Positions 34,495 through 43,099 of a stretch of 64,000 bases of DNA are shown here, piece after piece. Under the pieces are notes generated by a model. It was not told the origin of the DNA. It made no database searches and saw nothing but the letters and a program-made list of their open reading frames with translations. Numbering within the stretch: position 1 is the stretch's first letter; each line of letters starts with the position of its first letter. Source of the stretch: Allomuricauda sp. CP2A (lineage in GTDB: Bacteria > Bacteroidota > Bacteroidia > Flavobacteriales > Flavobacteriaceae); assembly GCF_001683915.1 (NCBI RefSeq), contig NZ_LXTT01000026.1, forward strand, positions 62,001 to 126,000. Direction: 5' to 3'. A program made the position numbers and the translations under genes.

Positions 34495-34824
34495 ATGAGC
34501 GAAGAAATTACTATAGATACCCAAGAATTGGGGGAGAAGATTGTAAAGGTCCTCAAGACCATTTATGACCCAGAAATTCCTGTGGACATTTATGAATTGG
34601 GATTGATCTACGACGTGTTCGTAAACGAGGACAGCGATGTAAAGATTTTAATGACCTTAACCTCGCCCAATTGCCCTGTTGCGGAAACCTTGCCCGTTGA
34701 AGTGGAGGAAAAAGTAAAATCCCTCGATGACCTGAATGATGTTGAGGTGGAAATCACCTTTGACCCCCCGTGGACCCAAGAGTTGATGAGCGAAGAGGCA
34801 AAATTGGAGTTGGGACTGCTCTAA
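34495..34824 (+). CDS. sufT: SufT / DUF59 (MIP18-like) Fe-S assembly factor
   Basis: 109-aa DUF59 protein that assists maturation of Fe-S proteins. The YDPEIPVDIYELGLIYDV and TLTSPNCPVAETLP blocks with the conserved Cys are the signature. Co-transcribed with sufE at 6-bp spacing. Confidence 0.93.
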   Translation: MSEEITIDTQELGEKIVKVLKTIYDPEIPVDIYELGLIYDVFVNEDSDVKILMTLTSPNCPVAETLPVEVEEKVKSLDDLNDVEVEITFDPPWTQELMSEEAKLELGLL

Positions 34825-34908
34825 AAGAGCAAAAGTTAAAAAGGCAAAGGGTTAAGGTGACTCCAACATACAAACACCCTTCGCCCAAACACCTATTACC
34901 ATTTACCC

Positions 34909-35412
34909 ATGTCTGAAATCATTAACAGAGTAGCGCAAAGCAAACTGGTCACTTTTGATCTTGAGGAACTCTATCCCCAAGGCGAAAGAAAGGTGCTGGA
35001 TATCAAAGACTGGTTGTATGAAGGCATCATTTTACGGGAAAAGGAGTTTAGAAACCATGTAGATGCCTACAACTGGTCTGCATACCAAGACACCTGTGTG
35101 GCCCTGCAGTGCTCCACCGACGCCATTGTTCCCGGCTGGGCGTTTCTATTAGTGGCTTCCAAATTGGCTCCATTCGCTAAAAAAGTGGTGGTTGGAAGCA
35201 TGGAAACTTTGGAAACATCACTCTACCAATCTATTCTGGAAAACTTGGACGTTTCTCCATATGCGGACAAACCTGTGATCATTAAAGGCTGCTCCAAAAA
35301 ACCTGTTCCCGAAAATGCGTATCTCATGGCTTTGGAAAAAATACAGCCTGTTGCCAAAAGTGTGATGTATGGCGAGGCCTGTTCTTCGGTGCCGGTGTAC
35401 AAAAAGAAATGA
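34909..35412 (+). CDS. DUF2480 family protein
   Basis: 167-aa cytoplasmic protein typical of Bacteroidetes suf operons. The N-terminal VTFDLEELYPQGERKVLDIKDWLYEGIILREKEF (quoted in parts: LEELYPQGER, IKDWLYEGIILREKEFR) and the Cys-containing VIIKGCSKKPVPENAYLMAL are characteristic of DUF2480. It lies 84 bp after sufT. A role in Fe-S metabolism is only suggested by position. Confidence 0.88.
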   Translation: MSEIINRVAQSKLVTFDLEELYPQGERKVLDIKDWLYEGIILREKEFRNHVDAYNWSAYQDTCVALQCSTDAIVPGWAFLLVASKLAPFAKKVVVGSMETLETSLYQSILENLDVSPYADKPVIIKGCSKKPVPENAYLMALEKIQPVAKSVMYGEACSSVPVYKKK

Positions 35413-35545
35413 TTCGCATCAACTATCTGAATAAGAGATTCTTCACTTTTACCTTCCAGCGGCACTCAGAACTACAACTACAAATCAACTAAAGCGAACC
35501 GGATTATCTAATTTTAAAGCGTGTAGGTAAACCGGTGACATTTCT

Positions 35546-35553
35546 TACTTTTG
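35546..35553 (+). promoter_or_regulatory. TAnnTTTG element before the DUF3078 gene
   Basis: TACTTTTG, 26 bp before ATG 35580. It suggests that the outer-membrane protein has its own promoter rather than depending on suf. No good -33 TTG is seen. Confidence 0.4.
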
Positions 35554-35579
35554 GGGTTCTAAACAGTAAACCTCATACT

Positions 35580-36512
35580 ATGAAAAAACTACTTTTTGCA
35601 GCAGGGATGTTCTTTGCCTTTGTTTCAGTACAGGCGCAGACCGCCGAGGAACTCAAAGCGCAGATAGCCCCAAAAAAAGATTCCATCGCGGCCATACAAG
35701 GGCGGGTTAATGCCCTGCAATCCCAATTGGATGCCCTTCCGGGTTGGAAAATAGGTGCTTTTGGCACCATAGGTGGAAGTCTCTCCAATTTCAACAACTG
35801 GTTTGCCCAAGGCATTCCCAATAACTCCTCAGGAAACATTGGTTTTACCGTAAATGCCTTTGCCAATTTGCAAGAAGAGAAATTCTTTTGGAGAAATGCG
35901 GCCAATGTCAACCTTTCTTGGGTAAAGTTGGATGATAAGGACGACCCCACAGATGATGATAGCTTCAGGCAGGCGATGGATGTTTTCAATATTTCATCCC
36001 TGTATGGAAGAAAGTTGAGCGAAAAATTTGCCATTTCCGCTTTGACAGAATACAGAACCACCATTTTGAGCAACTTTAACGACCCTGGTTATTTGGATCT
36101 GGGTATTGGGGCCACTTGGACACCGATTGCTGATCTGGTGGTGGTGATCCACCCGTTGAACTACAATTTTGTGTTCAGTAAAGAAGATAGCATTTTTGAG
36201 TCGTCCATGGGTGCCAAGATTGTGGCTGACTATACCAAGCAGATCGGCGCTGTGAGTTTTAAGAGCAACCTTTCCCTGTTCCAAAGCTATGAAAGTGGTG
36301 ATTTGAGCAACTGGACCTGGATCAACTCCTTTAGCTATACATTATGGAAAATGATCGGGGTTGGTTTTGATTTTGGTTTGCGCAGCAACAAACAAGAGGC
36401 CTTGAACTATATCGTAAACAATGCGCCGACGCCTGACCCGAATGCCACGTTCGACACCATTGACAATGAATTGCAAACCTACTGGACATTGGGGCTGAGC
36501 TATAAGTTTTAA
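35580..36512 (+). CDS. DUF3078 outer-membrane protein
   Basis: 310 aa, with a signal peptide (MKKLLFAAGMFFAFVSVQAQ) and a short coiled-coil-like region (SIAAIQGRVNALQSQLDAL). The remaining part has alternating strands such as NLSWVKLDDKDDP, TTILSNFNDPGYLDLGIGATW and the final aromatic LGLSYKF, consistent with an outer-membrane beta-barrel. It matches the Bacteroidetes DUF3078 family. It follows the suf block but has its own promoter element and terminator. Function unknown. Confidence 0.87.
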   Translation: MKKLLFAAGMFFAFVSVQAQTAEELKAQIAPKKDSIAAIQGRVNALQSQLDALPGWKIGAFGTIGGSLSNFNNWFAQGIPNNSSGNIGFTVNAFANLQEEKFFWRNAANVNLSWVKLDDKDDPTDDDSFRQAMDVFNISSLYGRKLSEKFAISALTEYRTTILSNFNDPGYLDLGIGATWTPIADLVVVIHPLNYNFVFSKEDSIFESSMGAKIVADYTKQIGAVSFKSNLSLFQSYESGDLSNWTWINSFSYTLWKMIGVGFDFGLRSNKQEALNYIVNNAPTPDPNATFDTIDNELQTYWTLGLSYKF

Positions 36513-36570
36513 ATTGTCCTGACACGCATGCCAGTCGAAGACATGGACTACACGAATGGATTCGAATAAA

Positions 36571-36597
36571 AACGCCCTCAAACTCGAGGGCGTTTTT
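36571..36597 (+). terminator. Rho-independent terminator
   Basis: AACGCCCTC (36571-36579) pairs with GAGGGCGTT (36586-36594), with a six-base loop and five T. It closes the suf/DUF3078 group. Confidence 0.85.
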
Positions 36598-36620
36598 GTG
36601 GGGTGTAATATGATTTTTAC

Positions 36621-36693
36621 CTGTTTTTAAGTCCATGGTCAAAGTAGGTTAAGATCATAAGATCGGAGTGAGACACTAAAGGCTTAAAAACAG
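36621..36693. repeat. 11-bp perfect inverted repeat in the DUF3078-hflX gap
   Basis: CTGTTTTTAAG (36621-36631) and CTTAAAAACAG (36683-36693) are perfect inverted copies separated by 51 bp. I see nothing else supportable in the rest of the 36598-36813 gap: no ORF of note and no T-run. Confidence 0.5.
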
Positions 36694-36813
36694 TTTGAAA
36701 GTAGTTTTTATGTGGTTATCCCTTAAATTTTTGTTGTGAACCGTACAAAATTTGTGGTGGCGAAGCCCATAAAAGCAGTTCATCGAAGATGCGGAACGCT
36801 TTGCCCATTAAGT

Positions 36814-38025
36814 TTAATACTGATCCAAGTGCTCCGGATATAAAAAGTTGTTGTAGGGAAATCGGGTAACATGGATGTCTCGTACCTCATCATAGACACG
36901 TTTTCTAAATTCATCCAGATTTTCTTTGTTCAGTGCCGAGATGAATATGGCCCGATCACCAATTTTATTGAACCAAGTTTTTTTCCAGTCCTCAATAGAG
37001 AAATGAGCAGTGGTCCGTTCAGTGGTCAAATCATCGTCATCAATGGTTTCGGGCTGGTATTTGTCTATTTTGTTGAAGACCATGATGGTCTTTTTGTCCG
37101 AACTCTTGATTTCATCCAAAATTTGGTTCACAGAGTCAATGTGTTCCTCAAAGTTGGGGTGTGAAATATCCACCACATGTAACAACAAATCGGCTTCCCG
37201 AACCTCGTCCAAGGTGCTTTTAAAACTTTCCACCAGTTGGGTGGGCAACTTTCGGATAAAACCTACCGTATCGCTCAACAAAAAGGGGAGGTTGCCAATA
37301 ACCACTTTCCGTACCGTGGTGTCCAAGGTGGCGAAGAGTTTGTTTTCCGCAAACACATCGCTCTTGCTGATAACATTCATTAGGGTGGATTTCCCCACGT
37401 TGGTGTATCCGATAAGCGCAACGCGAACCAAGGCGCCACGATTGCCCCGTTGGGTTTCCATTTGGCGATCTATTTTCACCAACTTTTTCTTCAAAAGGGC
37501 TATACGGTCACGAACAATACGTCTATCCGTTTCAATTTCGGTTTCACCGGGACCCCGCATTCCAATACCCCCTCGTTGCCGTTCCAAGTGTGTCCAAAGT
37601 CCGGTCAATCGCGGTAAAAGATATTCGTACTGGGCCAATTCTACTTGGGTGCGGGCATAACTGGTCTGGGCACGTTGGGCAAAAATATCGAGGATAAGAC
37701 CGGTACGGTCCAATATCTTGCAGCGCAATATTTTTTCGATGTTGTTCTGTTGGGCCGGGGTCAGTTCGTCATCAAAGATGACAGATCCAATTTCGTGTTC
37801 TTTCACATATTGCTGTACCTCTTCCATTTTTCCACTACCAATATAGGTCTTGGGATTGGGCACGTCGACCTTCTGAACGAAACGCTTTTCAACTTCACCC
37901 CCAGCGGTATAGGTCAAAAATTCCAACTCGTCCAAATATTCGGTTACCTTGGTCTCATCCTGACTTTGATTGATTACCCCGATAAGCACCGCCTTTTCAT
38001 ACTCAATGGCCTTCTTTTCTAGCAT
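36814..38025 (-). CDS. hflX: GTPase HflX
   Basis: Ribosome-associated GTPase that splits stalled or heat-damaged ribosomes, 403 aa. The N-terminal HflX domain has YIGSGKMEEVQQY and DDELTPAQQNNIE. A coiled region precedes the G domain: G1 IGYTNVGKST, G2/G3 LSDTVGFIRKLP and G4 FNKIDKY are visible. A TAGATTTG element lies 16 bp upstream on the minus strand. Monocistronic. Confidence 0.96.
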   Translation of the reverse strand: MLEKKAIEYEKAVLIGVINQSQDETKVTEYLDELEFLTYTAGGEVEKRFVQKVDVPNPKTYIGSGKMEEVQQYVKEHEIGSVIFDDELTPAQQNNIEKILRCKILDRTGLILDIFAQRAQTSYARTQVELAQYEYLLPRLTGLWTHLERQRGGIGMRGPGETEIETDRRIVRDRIALLKKKLVKIDRQMETQRGNRGALVRVALIGYTNVGKSTLMNVISKSDVFAENKLFATLDTTVRKVVIGNLPFLLSDTVGFIRKLPTQLVESFKSTLDEVREADLLLHVVDISHPNFEEHIDSVNQILDEIKSSDKKTIMVFNKIDKYQPETIDDDDLTTERTTAHFSIEDWKKTWFNKIGDRAIFISALNKENLDEFRKRVYDEVRDIHVTRFPYNNFLYPEHLDQY

Positions 38026-38041
38026 AGAATCAATTAAAGTA

Positions 38042-38049
38042 CAAATCTA
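38042..38049 (-). promoter_or_regulatory. TAnnTTTG element of hflX
   Basis: TAGATTTG on the minus strand, 16 bp before the hflX ATG. The nearest TTG (24-bp spacer) is too far for an ideal -33. Confidence 0.45.
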
Positions 38050-38261
38050 AGCAATGTTTTGGAAGCTGATTTTCAACATAAGGGTTTTATGGCTTGTTCA
38101 TTACAAAAAATAGTATTGTTTCCAGTTTTATACGGATTGTGCTTGGGTTTTGACCCATAGTAGAACACAAGAAAACCATTACATTGAGGCAAATTTTAAA
38201 TGAAGGAAAATTAGTACACAACAAAAAAGTTAATTTTCACAACAGATTTAGGAAAAGGAGT

Positions 38262-38280
38262 GTGCATTTCATCGAAAAAA
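38262..38280. promoter_or_regulatory. Copy 2 of the 19-bp element, GTGCATTTCATCGAAAAAA
   Basis: One mismatch to 24162-24180. It lies 70 bp before the subtilase ATG and is directly followed by a related half (TTTTTGTCGATAATA). A transcription-factor site shared by the two gaps is inferred. Confidence 0.5.
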
Positions 38281-38350
38281 CCACTGTTTTTGTCGATAAT
38301 ATCAAGCTTTAGAAATATATTCGTAGTCCAAATCTTACCTAAACTTGACT

Positions 38351-40546
38351 ATGGACTACAGATCTCCTTCAGGGGCTAAGGCAGCAATCTTCTCCATTTT
38401 TTTTGCGGTTTTGGGCATTTGTTCTGCGGTTGGTCAATCCATAAACGCAAAAGAGCAAATTCGGGCTAACTATAATCAAGGTAAAATGGCTTCCATTATT
38501 TTCCAAATGGAAGAAGAGCATCAGGCCACAGATCAAAAAATAGGACAACTTCTTAAGGCCAAAGGTTGGAACAAAACTGAAAAATCGACCAACGGTTCCC
38601 AAGTTGAATTGAAGGACATCGGAACCGACGGCACTCCACTTTTTTATACCACACTGAATGACCCCACCACACAAACGGCAAGGGCACATACGCTCTATGC
38701 TGACGGGCTCTTGAATTTAGGCTTGGACGGAAGTGGTATGGAAGTTGGCGTTTGGGATGCCGGAGCAGCATTGCCCACACACCAAGAATTTGATACCCGG
38801 GCCACAAATGTGGACAATTCGGATGAAATTAGCCTGCATGCCACTTTGGTAACCGGTAACCTGATCTCATCGGGAATCCAAGCTAGTGCCAAGGGTGTAG
38901 CTTTTGGTGCACATGCGCTGACCCATGATTGGACCCGTGATAAAATTGAAGTCGCTGAGGCTGCTGCCAATGGGCTTTTGTTGAGCAATCATTCCTATGG
39001 AATTTTATCGGACCGTGTTCCAGATTGGTACTTTGGCGCCTACATTAAAATTGCACAGGATTGGGACAAAATCATGTACAATGCTCCCTATTATTTGATG
39101 GTGACCGCAGCAGGGAACAATCAAAAATCCTACGACAATGCTACGCCCAATTTTGGGAAGACCGCAGATGGCTTTGACTTGTTACTGGGATTTACTACCA
39201 CTAAAAATGGACTTACCATTGCTGGGGCCAATACACAGATTGGTAGCAAAGGTGAGTTGAAAGGGGCCAGCGTTGCCGGGTACAGTAGTTTTGGACCCAT
39301 GGATGATGGCCGCATAAAACCGGATTTGGCCGGGGATGGTTCCAATATCCTTTCCACCAGTTCTGAAACAAATACAAGCTACCAGACTTCTTCGGGGACT
39401 TCCATGGCCGCTCCGGGCGTTACCGGGTCGCTTTTGTTGCTGCAACAATATCATGAGGAACTTTTTGGAACCTATATGAAGGCTGCCATGCTAAAAGGGC
39501 TAGCCTTGCACACCGCCGATGATGTGGATGCCAAGGGACCTGATTACAAAGTGGGATGGGGCGTAATGAATGCGAAAGCTGCCGCCGAGGTACTTCAGAA
39601 CAGAGAGTACACTACAATTTTAAATGAAGAAAGTCTTACCGAAGGGGAAACTTTTTCATTTACGGTTGTTGCCAATGGCTCCGAACCTCTTGTTGCCTCC
39701 CTGTCGTGGACGGATCCTGAAGGGGAGTATATCAATAAGGGAGAAATGAACAGCACTACCCCTGCTTTGATGAACGATTTGGATATTAGAATCAATACAT
39801 CTGGGGAAACGTTTTATCCCTGGAAATTAAATCCTGCAAGAGCAAATGATGCCGCTACTCAGGGTGATAACACGGTAGACCCTTACGAACGTGTTGAAAT
39901 TGCCAATGCACAAGGGCAATACACGATTACCATTTCGCACAAAGGGAGCTTGACCAATGGGTTTCAGGATTTTTCACTGATTGTTTCCGGTGCACAAGTT
40001 TCCCAATGTTCCATTGAAATTCCTTCGGATGTGGAATTGGTTGCTTCAACCGGTGACAGTTCAACCCTTACATGGTCCGAAGCTACGGAAACCCTTTTTG
40101 AAGTTCAGTATAAAGCTGTAACGGAAGATGCTTGGAACAGTGAATTGATATGGGAGAACAGTTTTGAACTTTCCAATTTGGAGGAAGGCACAGTGTATGA
40201 AGCGCGAATCCGTTCCATCTGCACAGAGAATGCCGTATCCGATTTTTCAGACGTGTTTCAGTTTGAGTTCAATGGAGAGGATACCGAGGCAATTGCGTAT
40301 CAGCCGTTGAGCTATGCCCAAGAGTTTGAGGTGGCGGTGTACCCCAATCCGGCTGTGAATTATCTTTCTATTAAGGCCCAATTGTCACCAGATGCGCAAT
40401 ACTCCATTGTTACCACTTCAGGGAATGTCATCAAAAAAGGAAAGGTTGAGGAAGCCATCAATGTTTCTTCCCTAGCTTCTGGGTTGTATGTGTTGTTGGT
40501 GCAGGACCATGGTGGTGCCAGGAGCACAAAGTTTTATAAAAACTGA
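38351..40546 (+). CDS. Secreted S8 subtilase with C-terminal type IX secretion signal
   Basis: 731-aa exported serine protease. The N-terminal signal segment AAIFSIFFAVLGICSAVGQS is followed by a prodomain, then the catalytic domain with Asp136 in VGVWDAGA, His163 in SLHATLVTG and the Ser in SSGTSMAAPGVTG. A beta-sandwich region follows, then a fibronectin III-like part (VELVASTGDSSTLTW), and the T9SS sorting domain VAVYPNPAVNYLSIKA through ASGLYVLLVQD, ending FYKN. So it is translocated by T9SS and likely surface-attached. I chose ATG 38351; a TTG two codons earlier is possible. Confidence 0.93.
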   Translation: MDYRSPSGAKAAIFSIFFAVLGICSAVGQSINAKEQIRANYNQGKMASIIFQMEEEHQATDQKIGQLLKAKGWNKTEKSTNGSQVELKDIGTDGTPLFYTTLNDPTTQTARAHTLYADGLLNLGLDGSGMEVGVWDAGAALPTHQEFDTRATNVDNSDEISLHATLVTGNLISSGIQASAKGVAFGAHALTHDWTRDKIEVAEAAANGLLLSNHSYGILSDRVPDWYFGAYIKIAQDWDKIMYNAPYYLMVTAAGNNQKSYDNATPNFGKTADGFDLLLGFTTTKNGLTIAGANTQIGSKGELKGASVAGYSSFGPMDDGRIKPDLAGDGSNILSTSSETNTSYQTSSGTSMAAPGVTGSLLLLQQYHEELFGTYMKAAMLKGLALHTADDVDAKGPDYKVGWGVMNAKAAAEVLQNREYTTILNEESLTEGETFSFTVVANGSEPLVASLSWTDPEGEYINKGEMNSTTPALMNDLDIRINTSGETFYPWKLNPARANDAATQGDNTVDPYERVEIANAQGQYTITISHKGSLTNGFQDFSLIVSGAQVSQCSIEIPSDVELVASTGDSSTLTWSEATETLFEVQYKAVTEDAWNSELIWENSFELSNLEEGTVYEARIRSICTENAVSDFSDVFQFEFNGEDTEAIAYQPLSYAQEFEVAVYPNPAVNYLSIKAQLSPDAQYSIVTTSGNVIKKGKVEEAINVSSLASGLYVLLVQDHGGARSTKFYKN

Positions 40547-40570
40547 ATAGAATTCCAATTCCCATTCGTC

Positions 40571-40707
40571 ACCCTGAATTCATTTCAGGGTCTCATAGGG
40601 TGGGATGCTGAATCGAGTTCAGCATGACGAGATTCTTCACTTCCTGTCCGGCAGGCGCTTAGAACGACAAATGGATTTCCTTGTCAGTTCGAGCGCAGTC
40701 GAGAACC
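40571..40707. repeat. Cluster of dispersed palindromic repeats after the subtilase gene
   Basis: The region 40571-40707 contains ACCCTGAA...TTCAGGGT, GATGCTGAA...TTCAGCATG, a shortened copy of the CTTCCTGTCCGGCAGGCGC palindrome (40641-40658), and TTCGAGCGCAGTCGAGAACC (40688-40707), the same core as the 7.2-kb repeat. It fills the 198-bp gap before the exonuclease gene. Confidence 0.7.
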
Positions 40708-40744
40708 ATTTTAAAAAACCAAGAGTCAAGAATCAAGAGCAAGT

Positions 40745-41458
40745 TCAAACTTTTCTAATCTCATCATCAGCTAAAAGCACTTCATTTCTCAATCGAAGAA
40801 AGACCTGGGCCGTGGTCACCACATCCAACTCGCAATAGGAAATGATTCGGTCTATATCCTTTTCTTCATAAAACACATCCTTTACCATACTGCCATCCAT
40901 ATCATCTTTAGGAGATGGAATGCCGAGCACATAAGCCAACAGTTTTAAGGAAGTATAGTGTTTGTAATCGCCAAACTTCCATAATTCCATGGTGTCCAAA
41001 TGGGGAACTTCCCACGGTTTTTTGCCGAAAAGGTCCAGCTTGTAGGGTAGGTTAATGCCATTGATCACCATTCGGCGGGCAATGTAGGGAAAATCGAACT
41101 CCTTGCCATTGTGTGCACACAAAAGGTGTTTGGTCTGGCTGAAATGGTCTTTAAGCAATTGTTTGAATTGTTTCAGGATTTGGATTTCCTCACCATAAAA
41201 GGAAGTGACCCTAAAACTTCTTACATCGCCTTTGTGGGTAAAATACCCCACGGAAATACACACGATTTTTCCAAATTCGGCCCAAATCCCCGCACGGTCG
41301 TAAAACTCCTCAGGAGTGTGTTCATCTTTACGCTGGTATTGCGTTTTTTGCTCCCATAAGAGCTGGGCGGTTTCACCCAGATTGGAGAAATGTTGCTGTT
41401 GGGGTACGGTCTCGATATCCAAAAAAAGGATATGTTCCAGGTTAAGTTTATAAAGCAT
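40745..41458 (-). CDS. 3'-5' exonuclease, PolB-like DnaQ fold
   Basis: 237-aa predicted exonuclease of the DnaQ/PolB-exonuclease superfamily (COG3298 type). Acidic metal-site motifs: LFLDIETVP (DxE), LCAHNGKEFDFPYIARR (Asp) and YCELDVVTTAQVF (Asp near the end). I use ATG at 41456-41458; a TTG at 41467 is also possible. It is the last gene of a three-gene minus-strand operon with ogt and the CNNM-type gene. Confidence 0.85.
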   Translation of the reverse strand: MLYKLNLEHILFLDIETVPQQQHFSNLGETAQLLWEQKTQYQRKDEHTPEEFYDRAGIWAEFGKIVCISVGYFTHKGDVRSFRVTSFYGEEIQILKQFKQLLKDHFSQTKHLLCAHNGKEFDFPYIARRMVINGINLPYKLDLFGKKPWEVPHLDTMELWKFGDYKHYTSLKLLAYVLGIPSPKDDMDGSMVKDVFYEEKDIDRIISYCELDVVTTAQVFLRLRNEVLLADDEIRKV

Positions 41459-41467
41459 GGTAGCCAA

Positions 41468-41938
41468 TTAAAAAAGAGTCGTCTGCTTTGCAGGGCTCTC
41501 GTGTTCCAATAACCATTTTTTTCTATGCAGTCCACCTGCATATCCTGTGAGGTCTCCGTTGGTTCCGATAACGCGGTGACAGGGAACCACAATCCAAAGT
41601 GGATTTTTGCCATTGGCCGAGGCTACTGCACGAATGGCTTTTACATCACCGAGTTGCTTGGAAAGTTCCAAATAAGAAATGGTTTTTCCAAATGGGATTT
41701 CAAGAAGGGCGTTCCAAACTTTTTTCTGAAAATCGGTTCCGGAGGGGTTGAGTTTTAGGTCGAATTGCTGACGGGTACCCTCAAAATACTCCCGGAATTG
41801 GTATACGGCATCTTCCAGCACTTCAGGAATTATACCAATAGGTTTGTTCATGTCCAAAACAGATACAGAGACAAGCCCATTTTCATCGCCCCTAAACTCT
41901 GCCAAACCTATAGGTGTTTGTAAATAAGTAGTTTCCAT
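41468..41938 (-). CDS. ogt: Methylated-DNA-protein-cysteine methyltransferase
   Basis: Single-turnover repair of O6-alkylguanine, 156 aa. The acceptor Cys is Cys120 in VVPCHRVIG, preceded by TISYLELSKQLGDVKAIRAV (the HTH-like DNA-binding part). ATG overlaps the upstream gene's TAA by one base (TAATG), so the pair is coupled. Confidence 0.95.
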   Translation of the reverse strand: METTYLQTPIGLAEFRGDENGLVSVSVLDMNKPIGIIPEVLEDAVYQFREYFEGTRQQFDLKLNPSGTDFQKKVWNALLEIPFGKTISYLELSKQLGDVKAIRAVASANGKNPLWIVVPCHRVIGTNGDLTGYAGGLHRKKWLLEHESPAKQTTLF

Positions 41939-43059
41939 TATTCTAGCTCATCTTCACCTTCAATGATTCCCAATCGCTTTGCGCGAGCTTCCCAGTTTTT
42001 TCTGGCGAGTGTTTGTAGGTTTTCCACATTATCGCTTTCGTCCATAATTTCCAATCCGAGGAGGGTTTCGATGACATCTTCCATAGTAACCAATCCACTT
42101 ACCGAACCATACTCGTCCACGACCAAAGAAATGTGCTCTCTTTTCTGCACAAATTTTTTAAAAAGGTCATTAATGGACTTACTACGATTTGTTACCAGTA
42201 TTTCCCTTCTGATCGTAGATAGGTTTTCATTGCCCTTTTTGTTGATGATAGCCTCCAACAACTCATCCTTTAAAAAGAAGCCCGTAATGTTATCCATCCG
42301 ATCTTTGTACAACGGAATTCTTGAAAAACGCAAGGGTCTGTTTTTTTCAAAAAATTTCTTTATGGTAGTGTCTTCGGATGCAACCTTCATTACAGTTCTC
42401 GGGGTCATTACATCACGTGCCAGGATTTCATCAAAATAAAGCAGGTTTTTGATCATTTTGGACTCCGATTCCTTGAACACACCTTCTTCATGGGCAATTT
42501 CGGTCATAGCACTAAAATCCTCCCTATTCAACACACTGCCATGTTCAGCTTTTGCCCCCACCAATTTGGTAAAAAGCTGCAACAACCATAACAATCCGGT
42601 CCATTTTAGCACAAATACCATTATGTTCAGCGCTTTACTGGTAAAGTTGGCCAATTGCTTCCAGAAAGTGGCCCCTATGGTCTTTGGAATGATTTCTGAG
42701 GCGACCAAAATCAATATGGTCATCAGGGTAGAGACAATTCCGACCATAAGATCTTCGGTAAAGGCCACCCCAAAAAAGCTTCGCTCTGTGGAGCCATATA
42801 TTTCCGCATAGGCCACTTTTGCCTGAACTCCTACCAAAATGGCACCAACGGTATGCGCAATGGTGTTTAGGGTGAGGATGGCAATGAGCGGCTTGTCTAC
42901 ATCCTTTTTAAGCTTTTCCAGGGAGGTTGCATACTCTTTTCCTTCTTGCTTTTTTACATTGATAAAAGTGGGTGTGATGCTCAACAGCACGGCCTCCAAG
43001 ATGGAGCACAAGAACGAGAAGAAAATGGATATAAGGGCATAAAATATAAGTAGTCCCAT
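41938..43059 (-). CDS. CNNM/HlyC-type membrane protein with CBS domains
   Basis: 373-aa hemolysin-C/CorC-family protein: an N-terminal DUF21 membrane domain with four hydrophobic segments (for example FYALISIFFSFLCSILEAVLL and VSTLMTILILVASEIIPKT) and a C-terminal CBS pair (ARDVMTPRTVMKVASEDTT and ISLVVDEYGSVSGLVTMEDVIETLLG). The usual C-terminal CorC_HlyC domain is missing: the protein ends soon after the CBS pair. Related proteins are linked to Mg2+/Co2+ or other divalent cation transport; that role is inferred. Confidence 0.88.
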   Translation of the reverse strand: MGLLIFYALISIFFSFLCSILEAVLLSITPTFINVKKQEGKEYATSLEKLKKDVDKPLIAILTLNTIAHTVGAILVGVQAKVAYAEIYGSTERSFFGVAFTEDLMVGIVSTLMTILILVASEIIPKTIGATFWKQLANFTSKALNIMVFVLKWTGLLWLLQLFTKLVGAKAEHGSVLNREDFSAMTEIAHEEGVFKESESKMIKNLLYFDEILARDVMTPRTVMKVASEDTTIKKFFEKNRPLRFSRIPLYKDRMDNITGFFLKDELLEAIINKKGNENLSTIRREILVTNRSKSINDLFKKFVQKREHISLVVDEYGSVSGLVTMEDVIETLLGLEIMDESDNVENLQTLARKNWEARAKRLGIIEGEDELE

Positions 43060-43099
43060 AAAATGGTAGAATCTTTAGTACCAAGATAGGGAATAGGAA

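Larger units (their letters stand above)
38026..38350. other. 325-bp intergenic region between hflX and the subtilase gene
   Basis: Divergent regulatory gap. It holds the hflX promoter element (TAGATTTG, minus strand, 38042-38049) and the 19-bp repeat element at 38262-38280. TTTTTGTCGATAATATC follows the element, and TATATTCG lies about 30 bp before the subtilase ATG. No ORF or stable RNA hairpin that I can support. Confidence 0.5.

Noticed and set aside
37010-37660. 216-codon open frame on the plus strand within hflX
   Set aside because: HflX G-domain motifs on the minus strand explain the region; the plus-strand product is Ser/Arg-rich without a domain.
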